64,000 nucleotides of DNA from Dyadobacter frigoris (GTDB lineage Bacteria; Bacteroidota; Bacteroidia; Cytophagales; Spirosomataceae): contig NZ_SZVO01000013.1 in assembly GCF_005280585.1 (NCBI RefSeq), positions 1 through 64,000 of the forward strand, in the 5' to 3' direction. Positions 40,905-49,488 of the stretch are shown one piece after another. The stretch's first letter is position 1. Each line of letters starts with the position of its first letter. A model generated the notes under the pieces. The model was given only the letters and a program-made list of their open reading frames with translations, searched no databases and was not told the DNA's origin. The position numbers and the translations under genes are program-made.

Positions 40905-43640
40905 TTAATTAGGAGAAGAGTAAAGTTGGTTAAATAAAACTTTGAAGGTACCGTAAGATTGTGCACGAAAAGTAATTTCCGGCCCGAAAGCAATCAGTTT
41001 CCCTTTGCCAACACTGGCTTCGAACGCTGCAACTCCATCCTCTAAATAGGCTTGTCCCCACGCCCAGCCACTGCGCAAAGGTTTGTTGCTGTCAAACCAC
41101 ATCAACGGTTTGATCATACCTTTGGAAACTGCTTCGGATGATAGATTGAAAACAGGACTTGCATCAAAATAAATGTCGCTTTTGGAACCCATACCCCAGG
41201 TTGTTTTTTGTGTTGAATCAACGGCAACCTCCAAAACACTTCCCGGAATAAAATATTTATCGTTTGGCAAAGGTCTTTCAACCCCTGCCGCGGTCATTTC
41301 CATTAGCGCATTACGAACAGGAAGTCCAATGTGATAGGCCAGACTTGTACTGGTTCCAACGGTAAAAACTGAACCACCTTCTTCCATGAATTTTTTCAAA
41401 GCCGGGATAGACTTTGAAACAGTAAGACTACCCATTTGGCTATGAAATTCAGCAGGAACTTCCTCCTCTTTTGCTTCTCTACGTACATATTCCTCAGCCC
41501 CTGGTCTTGCATTTCCAATACCAGGAATCGCCCGAGTTACGAACAAAATCAGATCGTATTTTTTGCGAAGATCGCCTGCATCAATGTCCTTGGCATAGAC
41601 GAGCTGAATCGGAAAATGATATTGCTCCATGATCCAGCGAACCCAACCCGACGGCATTGACCCGCCATAATTATCCCACAAAGCGACACGAGCAGGTGTT
41701 ACCTTCGTCAGATTGGCAGGTCGTTTTCCAACCGTTTTTACTGATGTTCCTAACTGGGCAGAAGATTTCTCCAAAGCCGATTTTGCTTTGGCCGAAGCCG
41801 GAACGAAAAACGTCCCCTGATCTTTTCCATTGGAAATTCTGAAAACTTCCAGGCCAGCCGCTAATAAATCATTGACATAAATAAAGGAATTGTTAACCGC
41901 CGGACTAAGCTCATAACCTGCCACCGAACCGGACGGAACAACCGTTTTCACAGTTTGTAATTCTCCATAAGGTAACGTAACAAAAGGACCAGAAAAATCA
42001 CTTAGAATTCTGTCGAAACTTACGCCCATCTGGTAAGCCAAGGTCCAGCCCGCACCATCATACGGACGGATCGGAGGACCACCGGCGTATTGAAAATCAT
42101 TCGGGTGATCTTGTGGCTCAAACATATCCAGAATATGTGGACGGAAAGCCTGGCTAGATTTTACGACGTAAGAACCAACCGGGTATTTTTTACCTGAAAC
42201 CGTAAAATCAGCGGACGCTTTTTGAACCTGAATTCCAGCTTTAATCAACGCATTCAGGAAATTAACAGCCGTTGGGAAATCGGTCTGATTGGCAGGAATT
42301 ATATAACCTCTTGCATCACGAAGTGTGGAATCTTTCAGGATGAGATCGTAATAATTAATCTTGCCAACGGGTGCAGCGGTACTTGCGGTTAAGGCAGGCT
42401 TGCCGGCTTTCATCGCCTCATTAATCGCGTCAATTCTTTTCGGATACGGCGTCCAGTAATCCATATTTCCACGGTCAATAGAATTTTTTCCCATGTGATA
42501 AATATTGAAAAGCAAATCGTCATAGTTACGCGCTGCATAATCCAGTACCGAGAAATTCAGTGAAAGTGAATAATCAATGGACTGTTTGAAATGCCAGGTT
42601 TGCGGTGTTACCGGATTTGGCGTAGAACCATTTGGAATCAACCGGTTTGGTACCAAGGGAATTTCTTCCGGTGTCGGTCCGCCGATAATTTCTGTTAACA
42701 AACCTACCATGTTATGAAACTGGGTCGTAGTTCGTAAACCTCCATTGTACCAGGTTGAAAAAGTTGAGCCAGTCAATCTGGTATAACCAGGTTTATTTTC
42801 AACATTCAGACGATTGTACATGGCCGCGCCTAATGCATCAATTCCAGTGATCATCAAAGGATCAAACACATAATTGAAGGGATCGCGGTAAGGAGGTCCT
42901 GCTAATACAGAACCTGCCGGTCCACGCTGATGATGGTTGTACATAACCTGAGGCAGCCATTCAACAAAAAGCTGTCGACCCATATTTTGGGATTCCTTCA
43001 TTTGCATCATATAAAAATCGCGGTTGTTGTCGTGACCGATATATTTTTGATACAATCTTGGTAGAAATTCCAGCGTACGTTTTTTGGGATCTTTCTCGCG
43101 CATGTACCAGTTACTAACGAGTTCCTGGCCATCCGGATTTGCATGAGTCATCAAAACAATCACATTGTCAAGAATACGATTCGTTTCAGCATCTTTGCGA
43201 CTTGCAAGCTGATAAGCCGTCTCAATTAACTGATGAATCCCAACAACTTCTGTTGCATGTAAACCGCCGTCAATCCAGACCACCGCTTTTCCGTCAGCAG
43301 CTAATGTTTTGGCCTGCTCTGGTGTAAGGCCTTCTGCGCGAGCCAGTTTCTGAGAAATATCTTTGTATTTAGCCAGATTTTTCAAGTTTTGTGGCGAAGA
43401 AATAATCAGCATATACTGATTACGCCCTTCCTCAGTCAAACCGATACTGGTCAGTTCGACACGATCCGAAGCGTCAGCAAGTTTCTTGAAATATGCTTCT
43501 GTCTGAGTAAAATTGGCAAGCTGGTAATCATCTCCAATTTCAAAGCCAAAATGATCCTTTGGTGAAGGAACTGACTGGGCAAAAGACAATTTACCTGCTA
43601 AAATTATTAATAGGAATAGGAGAAAAGGTTTTCTTAACAT
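40905..43640 (-). CDS. M14-family zinc carboxypeptidase-like protein, secreted
   Basis: A 911-residue protein from ATG 43640 with signal peptide (PFLLFLLIILAGKLSFAQ). The M14 domain covers about 40-400: the zinc pair His128 and Glu131 in GGLHATEVVG, a later His in YNHHQRGP, and the probable catalytic Glu in LLTEIIGGP. The rest (about 400-911) includes a GATase-like segment near 630-800 (RVALWDNYGGSMPSGWVRWI, GGSVFTVGTS) as in the long Bacteroidota members. It is the longest enzyme of the island and should trim peptides in the periplasm or at the cell surface. Confidence 0.92.
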   Translation of the reverse strand: MLRKPFLLFLLIILAGKLSFAQSVPSPKDHFGFEIGDDYQLANFTQTEAYFKKLADASDRVELTSIGLTEEGRNQYMLIISSPQNLKNLAKYKDISQKLARAEGLTPEQAKTLAADGKAVVWIDGGLHATEVVGIHQLIETAYQLASRKDAETNRILDNVIVLMTHANPDGQELVSNWYMREKDPKKRTLEFLPRLYQKYIGHDNNRDFYMMQMKESQNMGRQLFVEWLPQVMYNHHQRGPAGSVLAGPPYRDPFNYVFDPLMITGIDALGAAMYNRLNVENKPGYTRLTGSTFSTWYNGGLRTTTQFHNMVGLLTEIIGGPTPEEIPLVPNRLIPNGSTPNPVTPQTWHFKQSIDYSLSLNFSVLDYAARNYDDLLFNIYHMGKNSIDRGNMDYWTPYPKRIDAINEAMKAGKPALTASTAAPVGKINYYDLILKDSTLRDARGYIIPANQTDFPTAVNFLNALIKAGIQVQKASADFTVSGKKYPVGSYVVKSSQAFRPHILDMFEPQDHPNDFQYAGGPPIRPYDGAGWTLAYQMGVSFDRILSDFSGPFVTLPYGELQTVKTVVPSGSVAGYELSPAVNNSFIYVNDLLAAGLEVFRISNGKDQGTFFVPASAKAKSALEKSSAQLGTSVKTVGKRPANLTKVTPARVALWDNYGGSMPSGWVRWIMEQYHFPIQLVYAKDIDAGDLRKKYDLILFVTRAIPGIGNARPGAEEYVRREAKEEEVPAEFHSQMGSLTVSKSIPALKKFMEEGGSVFTVGTSTSLAYHIGLPVRNALMEMTAAGVERPLPNDKYFIPGSVLEVAVDSTQKTTWGMGSKSDIYFDASPVFNLSSEAVSKGMIKPLMWFDSNKPLRSGWAWGQAYLEDGVAAFEASVGKGKLIAFGPEITFRAQSYGTFKVLFNQLYSSPN

Positions 43641-43671
43641 AGCGAATTTATAAAAGTTAAGTTCATATTTT

Positions 43672-43747
43672 GGCATTCGGCTTTCGGCAATCGGCGGTCA
43701 GGCCTGGCTTACACAAAATTTTTGCCAAAATCTGAAAGCCGAATGCC
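43672..43747. repeat. Intergenic inverted repeat, 14-bp arms with 48-base spacer (copy C)
   Basis: GGCATTCGGCTTTC (43672-43685) pairs perfectly with GAAAGCCGAATGCC (43734-43747); the spacer is 48 bases. Each arm continues as a 7-base repeat: GGCATTC GGCTTTC on the left extends to GGCAATC, and on the right CGAATGC extends to CGAGAGC and CAAATGC. The element fills the gap between the M14 and PmbA genes. Confidence 0.8.
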
Positions 43748-43765
43748 GAGAGCCAAATGCCCCTG

Positions 43766-45082
43766 TTATACTGCGTCTGAAAGACTTGAAAAAGTAAAGT
43801 CACGAATTTTCAATGGCGGCACCATATTGCCTCTCGTTCTTACGGCTTTGCCCATCGCTTCCAGGTTGTTCAGCATAATGATCGGACTTTCGTTGAAACG
43901 GAAGTTTTTTACCGGATGTTTGATCTGTCCGTTTTCGATGTAAAAAGTGCCATCCCTGGTAAGTCCCGTGTAAAGCAAAGTCTGCGGATCCAGCCAGCGC
44001 GTGTACCAGAACCGAGTGACAAGAATTCCTTTTTCAGTATCCTTAATCAAATCTTCCAGAGATGCCGTGCCACCTTCCATGATAAATCCATCCGGCGCTA
44101 AAATAGGCGCAACACCTTTGCTTTGTGCCCAGTAGCGGGAATAAGACATATTTTTAACCACACCCTTATCAAACCAAACAACTTTCTCCAAAGGAAGTCC
44201 TTCCGAAGAAAACGGTTTTGCAGGAATATCTTTGTCCGTGGGATCAGAATAAATTGTAACCCGTTCGTCAAGCAGCTTCTCTCCTATTCTGGTCCCTCCA
44301 CCTTTTTTGCTAAGGAAACTCCTTCCCTCATCCGCAGTTCTGGCATCCATAGCACGGATCATAAAGGAGATCAACTCACCGGCTGCCGTTGGTTCAAGAA
44401 TTACCGTATATTTTCCCGGTTCAAACGCTTTTGCCCCTCTCGAAGAAATTGCTTTTTGAATAGCAACTTTGGTAGCAACTTTCGTATCCATCAAAGCACT
44501 GTCGTTAAAATCCCCCGAACCATATCCGGATCCCAGGCCATCAGCGGTACGAACCGTTATCGAAAAATCGACCGAAGTACTTTTGTTGTAAGCAAACAAA
44601 CCTTTGCTATTTCCAAGTGCCTCAAAACCGGCAGAATCTTCAAGATATCCGGCTCCTGTCAATTTATTCTCACGAACAGGAATGATACTGTCTTTCGCAA
44701 ATTTGGCCCGCTGAGCCGGATCGACCCTAGCGGTAGAATCAAGAAACCCCTTACTTTCCAGATATTTCTGCGGACCTGGCATTGGTAAATACTCGACATT
44801 TTCCGGTGCCAGTTTCGCTACCTCTTCCGATCTTCTTACTGCTTTTTCAAGCGAGGCATCATCAAATTCATTTACCGTTGACGTACCCTGTTTTTTACCA
44901 AAAACCGAAGTAATCGATAAAGAAAGATTATACGTTTCTCCACTCGTAGAAACAGAATTACGGGCAAATCGAATATTTCCCGTACGTTTCCCTGTTAACT
45001 CAACGCTCATTTCATCGGCCTTGGAATAAGCCAAAACCTTATCTATTATTTTTTTTGCTTCTTCTTTTGTTAAAATCTCCAT
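43766..45082 (-). CDS. pmbA: TldE/PmbA-family protease subunit
   Basis: A 438-residue PmbA/TldE protein. In known systems TldD and TldE form a heterodimer that degrades unfolded peptides and matures some modified peptides; TldD carries the metal site and TldE lacks it. Family marks are IRFARNSVSTSGETYNLSLS near the start, and the late FWYTRWLDPQTLLYTGLTRD with GTFYIENGQIKHPVKNFRFN. No HExxxH is present, as expected for TldE. It has no signal peptide, and no upstream start is possible because a stop lies close before the ATG, in contrast to its TldD partner. Confidence 0.93.
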   Translation of the reverse strand: MEILTKEEAKKIIDKVLAYSKADEMSVELTGKRTGNIRFARNSVSTSGETYNLSLSITSVFGKKQGTSTVNEFDDASLEKAVRRSEEVAKLAPENVEYLPMPGPQKYLESKGFLDSTARVDPAQRAKFAKDSIIPVRENKLTGAGYLEDSAGFEALGNSKGLFAYNKSTSVDFSITVRTADGLGSGYGSGDFNDSALMDTKVATKVAIQKAISSRGAKAFEPGKYTVILEPTAAGELISFMIRAMDARTADEGRSFLSKKGGGTRIGEKLLDERVTIYSDPTDKDIPAKPFSSEGLPLEKVVWFDKGVVKNMSYSRYWAQSKGVAPILAPDGFIMEGGTASLEDLIKDTEKGILVTRFWYTRWLDPQTLLYTGLTRDGTFYIENGQIKHPVKNFRFNESPIIMLNNLEAMGKAVRTRGNMVPPLKIRDFTFSSLSDAV

Positions 45083-45190
45083 GTCAGATAATCCATTTTA
45101 TATTTTACAAAAAGCTCATCTCAAACCATTAATCAGCCACAAACAAACCAATTAAAATCCTGTTTAATCATCAAATCCAGAAAATCAAGA

Positions 45191-46828
45191 TCATATTTTC
45201 CGCCCTGTATTAATCACATTCACGCCATTGAACCGCGAAGTCGAACATCCATGAGACACCGCGCTTGACTGACCAGGTTGTCCTTTCCCGTCAAACAAAG
45301 TCCCGAATAAACGGTAATCGTCCTTATCACAGATCTTCGCACAAGAATTCCAAAATTCCTGAGAATTAGACTGATAAGCAGCATTGTCCAGCATACCAAC
45401 AATTTCACCGTTCTTAACCTCGTAAAATAATTGTCCACTAAACTGGAAATTATACCTCTGCTGATCAATCGAAGAAGAGCCTCTTCCCAAAATATAAATA
45501 CCTTTTTCAGTGTCCTTAATCATATCCGCCACACCGTACTTTTCCTTGCCAGGCTGCAACGAAACATTAGGCATACGTTGAAACTGAATAGAATCCCAGC
45601 TGTCCGCAAAACTGCAACCCTGTGATTCTTTCTCGCCAAGCAAATGCACCTGATCGCGCGTTGCCTGATAGTTTACCAGAATTCCGTCTTTGATCAGATT
45701 CCAGTTTTTACAAGGTACACCTTCGTCATCGTAGCCCACAGCAGCCATACTATTAGGCTGGGTTTTATCGGCAACAAAATTGACGATCTTGCTACCGTAT
45801 TCGAATGTTTTCGATTCCCATTTTTCCATCGTAGCGAAACTGGTTCCGGCAAGGTTAGCTTCGTACCCCAGTACACGATCCAATTCCAACGGGTGACCGA
45901 CGGATTCGTGAATTGTTAAACCCAGATTTGACGGGTCGAGAATCATATCATATTTTCCAGCAACAACCGTTTTAGCCGTCAGTTTTTCCTGCGCCTGATG
46001 TGCCGCAAGAATCGCATCTTCTACCATATCGTAAGAAAAACGATAAACCGTAGGCTTGCCTAATATTGACGTTTTCTCTGAAGCCAGTCCGTCCAGGTAT
46101 TCATAACCCATACCAATCGGAGCACTTAATGCGTCACGGGTTTTGAATTTCCCCGCCTTTTTATCAACGGCCGTAACGGTGAAAGTTGGCCACATTCTAT
46201 GTACATCCTGATCAATGTAGGAACCGTCGGTTGAAGCGAAATATTTCTGTTCGTTAATAAAAAATAAATTTGAATTCACGAACGTCGCGCCGTTTTTGAT
46301 CGCTTCGCCGTTAACCTTCATCAGCAAATCGATCTTTTCCTTAACAGGAATCGTGAAAGCATTTTTCGTGATAGGCGTTTTCCAGGTTTGAATTCCCACA
46401 CCTTTTTGAGCCGCCAAAATAACCGGCTCTTCCTGCATTTCTGAATTCGCTTTTGCAATTGCTACTGCTGTTGCTGCACATTTTGCAATGCTATCAACCG
46501 ACAAATCGTTCGTCGCACAGAAACCCCAGGTTCCGTTTGCAATCACACGAACTCCCAAACCGTAAGATTCGGAATTGACGATATTTTCAACCCGCATTTC
46601 TTTGGTAAAAAAATACTGTCTTAAATACCTTCCAATGCGGACGTCAGCATAAGTCGCGCCTTTGCTTTTTGCAGCGTTAAGCGCTACGTCTGCAAGTCGT
46701 TTTTTTGCGGTGGCGTCAATGCCCGGCATCATCAAATCTTCTGCCGAAATGATTTTACCTTGTACCATTCCGGAGGAAAATAACGCGGCTCCCATTCCGG
46801 ATAATTGAACAAACTTTCTTCTGTTCAT
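45191..46828 (-). CDS. tldD: TldD-family metalloprotease with Tat-type leader
   Basis: A 545-residue TldD with the metal motif HESVGH in LGLTIHESVGHPLELDR, and the conserved late block GSSSIDQQRYNFQFSGQLFY. The N-terminus MNRRKFVQLSGMGAALFSSG looks like a twin-arginine leader, adding about 30 residues compared with cytoplasmic TldD. The gene precedes pmbA by 108 bases on the same strand. It is probably the catalytic half of a TldD/TldE pair, but the leader would send it to the periplasm. Confidence 0.93.
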   Translation of the reverse strand: MNRRKFVQLSGMGAALFSSGMVQGKIISAEDLMMPGIDATAKKRLADVALNAAKSKGATYADVRIGRYLRQYFFTKEMRVENIVNSESYGLGVRVIANGTWGFCATNDLSVDSIAKCAATAVAIAKANSEMQEEPVILAAQKGVGIQTWKTPITKNAFTIPVKEKIDLLMKVNGEAIKNGATFVNSNLFFINEQKYFASTDGSYIDQDVHRMWPTFTVTAVDKKAGKFKTRDALSAPIGMGYEYLDGLASEKTSILGKPTVYRFSYDMVEDAILAAHQAQEKLTAKTVVAGKYDMILDPSNLGLTIHESVGHPLELDRVLGYEANLAGTSFATMEKWESKTFEYGSKIVNFVADKTQPNSMAAVGYDDEGVPCKNWNLIKDGILVNYQATRDQVHLLGEKESQGCSFADSWDSIQFQRMPNVSLQPGKEKYGVADMIKDTEKGIYILGRGSSSIDQQRYNFQFSGQLFYEVKNGEIVGMLDNAAYQSNSQEFWNSCAKICDKDDYRLFGTLFDGKGQPGQSSAVSHGCSTSRFNGVNVINTGRKI

Positions 46829-46934
46829 AAGAAATCTTTTTACTAAATGAGTTACTTGACCGTTAAGAGTTTATTGGATTTTTTTGTTTTGTTTTCGAAT
46901 AGCGAGGTTTTGGCTTTTATTCCAGCTTTTTATT

Positions 46935-46970
46935 ACCGGTCGGACGGCCGAAAAAAGCCGTCCGACCGGT
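46935..46970. terminator. GC-rich perfect hairpin between acylase and tldD genes
   Basis: ACCGGTCGGACGGC (46935-46948) pairs perfectly with GCCGTCCGACCGGT (46957-46970) around CGAAAAAA. A related palindrome CCGTCCGACGG lies just after it (46979-46989). There is no T-run, so it may be a repeat or protein site and not a true terminator. Confidence 0.5.
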
Positions 46971-47054
46971 GGCTCGTTCCGTCCGACGGATATTAAAAGT
47001 TTTTTTTAACTAACCAACTCGTGCTTCACCAAAAATCTACCGTTTTTAAACCAG

Positions 47055-47085
47055 AAAATCCGTCTGCTTGTGACAGACGGATTTT
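47055..47085 (-). terminator. Terminator of the penicillin-acylase-like gene
   Basis: AAAATCCGTCTG (47055-47066) pairs perfectly with CAGACGGATTTT (47074-47085), loop 7 bases. It starts six bases after the end of the minus-strand acylase gene. The stem repeats the CCGTC core of the hairpins at 46935-46989. Confidence 0.85.
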
Positions 47086-47090
47086 GTTTG

Positions 47091-49277
47091 TTATTCTCCG
47101 GGATGATATGTTTTCTCTGCGTTTTTCAGGACGTCTTTTTTATAGAAAAAGATGTCCTTGTATTGATGATTGATATAGCCATGGACCTGATCCGTAAAGT
47201 GTGGTGATTTTGGATTAGAACTTGAACCGCCGGTTAAAATGGTTTTGGCTTTAAGTTCTTTACCAAATTCCACTACCGCCACAAATGTGTTTCCGGTGAT
47301 ACCATAACGGTTTTTAGAATCAGGACTTTTCTTGCTCACATAAGCATTTAGGGAACCTAGATATCCGGGCGTTGCCGGTAAAGGCCAGCTCTTTTTACCA
47401 TCCGTACCTAATTCTCCTTCCGGATTTCTCTGATAGCGATTAACAGTTCCCCACGCCACTTTCCAGGTACCAAAATCCTTTGTAAGCTCAGCTACTACAT
47501 CTTTGAAAGAATCCGTCATCTGACGTGCAGTAAGATTATCCGTCGAAACTGCTGCACCATTCGTTACCGAATATCTTTCTTCATTTGTGTAAGGCTTTTC
47601 CAATTTAGCGACGTCCATTTCAATTACTTTTTCAATCCACATCACTGCTAGTGTTGTAGCAATCGAACTCGTATCAGTTGTGAAATCCCATTTTTTCAGC
47701 ACTTCAATTGGCCCCGCCAATTCTGGCATTGGCTTTTCTGAACTGGTATAAGCATAAACCAGATTTGGAATAAAACGGGCTGCATTTGGCAAATAAGTAT
47801 CATGTGCTGCGGCAATGATATCGTCCATCGTTGCATTCTGGATTTTATCCAAAACACGAATTGCATTCATCGCGCGAGGCGTATGCCCATCCGGGAACAT
47901 GAATTCCGGCTTTTTTGCCATCGTTGAATCGTAAGGACCAGTGGCGTATAAAACCGTTGAATTACAGTTTTGCAACCATCCGTTTGCCGGGTTCTTATAG
48001 TTTGGAATTTCATCTAATGAATACGTTCCTTTCCATTCCGTAGCATCCGTGCTTCCATCCACCGGACGTTTCCAGTTTAGCGAAGGATCTTTTTTGGGCA
48101 CGAAGTTCCCATGCCAGTAAGCGATATTTCCGTCTCTGTCGGCGTACATTACGTTACTTCCAGTCATCACGCGTTTATCCATAGATGCTTTGAACTGATC
48201 AAAGTTTTTCGCTTTCATCTTTTCCCAATGCATCGCCAGCAAGTCAATGCTTCCGTCAATGGTTTTTAGCGACACCCATTTTTTGTTCAAAATAGAAACT
48301 ACCGGTCCGTGATGCGTGCGATAAACCGTAAATTTCTTCGTCAATATTTCATTTCCTTTTTTATAAGGAACCGTGATTTCAGTACTATCAACCGCTTTCA
48401 TTTCGCCGTTGTATTTGTAATAGTACTTCCCATCTTTTTGCTCAACCGTTTCGGCATACAAATCTTTCCCGTCCGATAAAGATACCGGGTGCATCCAGCC
48501 AAGATATTCGTTAAAACCCTGGAACAAACTAAACTGACCAATAAAAGGTGCACCATAGGAATTCAATCCTTCTTCGCTCGTAACCTGAATTTCAATACGA
48601 CCGTAAAATTCTGAATGCGGATTGATAAGAATCATCGCATTTTTGTTTTTCGTACGCGAGGGAGCTATTGCCCAACCGTTTGAACCAGCCGGCTCACGGA
48701 AATTATCTGACTCAAAACTTGGCACATAAGAGGTAAATCTTTGCGCTTTTTTAGAATATAATGCAGCAAAACCAGCTTCGTCAATATTGCTTCCGCCAAG
48801 TGCAGGCACATTATTCATCAGCGACATCCAGGGTTCCATTCGCTTGATCAACTTCGTTTTTTTGTCAGGATGCGTGATCAGGTAAAGATTCACACCGCCT
48901 GCAAATCCGTCACACAGCTTTTGAAGCCATTTTGGTGATTCTTTGTAAAGTGCTTTGGCTCGCGTGGAATCGGTGTACATTCTTGTCCAAAGATCTTTAT
49001 AGATCGCCGATTCTCCATCGACTTCTGCCTGGCGACCCAGGCGGCTGATCAGTGACGATTCCAGCTTATCGAAGAATTCTTCGCATTGAACATAACTCAT
49101 TCCGAAGACCGCCTGCTCATCCGTTTTTGTGTACACGTGGGGAACTCCGTATTTGTCTTTGACGATGGTAATCTGCGCTGCTTCTTTTTTCAGCGCCTTG
49201 ATTTCCTTGGGGGAAAATGTCTGGGCTGAAACATTGAAAGACAAAGCGAGAAAGGCAAAAATGGTTATTTTTTTCAT
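47091..49277 (-). CDS. Penicillin-acylase-family (S45, Ntn) hydrolase, secreted
   Basis: A 728-residue Ntn hydrolase from ATG 49277, with signal peptide (KKITIFAFLALSFNVSAQ). The open frame extends upstream through a repeat array but that part is not coding in character. Self-cleavage should free Ser199 (EPAGSNGWAIAPS) as the N-terminal nucleophile, splitting the protein into alpha and beta chains. Family members remove acyl groups from beta-lactams, acyl-homoserine lactones or acylated amino acids; the substrate here is not known. A deacylating role within the peptidase island fits, since N-acyl amino acids would then feed the M20 enzymes. Confidence 0.92.
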   Translation of the reverse strand: MKKITIFAFLALSFNVSAQTFSPKEIKALKKEAAQITIVKDKYGVPHVYTKTDEQAVFGMSYVQCEEFFDKLESSLISRLGRQAEVDGESAIYKDLWTRMYTDSTRAKALYKESPKWLQKLCDGFAGGVNLYLITHPDKKTKLIKRMEPWMSLMNNVPALGGSNIDEAGFAALYSKKAQRFTSYVPSFESDNFREPAGSNGWAIAPSRTKNKNAMILINPHSEFYGRIEIQVTSEEGLNSYGAPFIGQFSLFQGFNEYLGWMHPVSLSDGKDLYAETVEQKDGKYYYKYNGEMKAVDSTEITVPYKKGNEILTKKFTVYRTHHGPVVSILNKKWVSLKTIDGSIDLLAMHWEKMKAKNFDQFKASMDKRVMTGSNVMYADRDGNIAYWHGNFVPKKDPSLNWKRPVDGSTDATEWKGTYSLDEIPNYKNPANGWLQNCNSTVLYATGPYDSTMAKKPEFMFPDGHTPRAMNAIRVLDKIQNATMDDIIAAAHDTYLPNAARFIPNLVYAYTSSEKPMPELAGPIEVLKKWDFTTDTSSIATTLAVMWIEKVIEMDVAKLEKPYTNEERYSVTNGAAVSTDNLTARQMTDSFKDVVAELTKDFGTWKVAWGTVNRYQRNPEGELGTDGKKSWPLPATPGYLGSLNAYVSKKSPDSKNRYGITGNTFVAVVEFGKELKAKTILTGGSSSNPKSPHFTDQVHGYINHQYKDIFFYKKDVLKNAEKTYHPGE

Positions 49278-49324
49278 TTTAAAAAGTGGGTTATTTTCCG
49301 GTGTTTTAAAATTATGACGGAAAT

Positions 49325-49465
49325 TATTACGGTGCGCGGCACCTTTATGACATATTGGAAATTTTTCGTTTGCTACAAGTATTACGGTGCTCCGCACCTT
49401 TACCACACATTTAGAATTTTCTGGTTCTACAATTATTGTGGTGCTCTGCACCATTGTAAAATTCG
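49325..49465. repeat. Tandem repeat of about 54 bases with hairpin core
   Basis: Two full units and part of a third. Each has the hairpin core GGTGC-nnn-GCACC, at 49331-49343, 49386-49398 and 49440-49452, in spacing of 55 and 54 bases, embedded in ATTACGGTGC...GCACCTTTA. The loop bases differ (GCG, TCC, TCT) while the stem is constant. It lies before the acylase gene on the minus strand. Confidence 0.8.
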
Positions 49466-49488
49466 AGATCTTTGGATTTTACCAGTCT

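Noticed and set aside
49325-49465. CRISPR array
   Set aside because: Only two to three units, similarity extends across the whole 54-base unit, there are no distinct spacers, and no cas genes are present.
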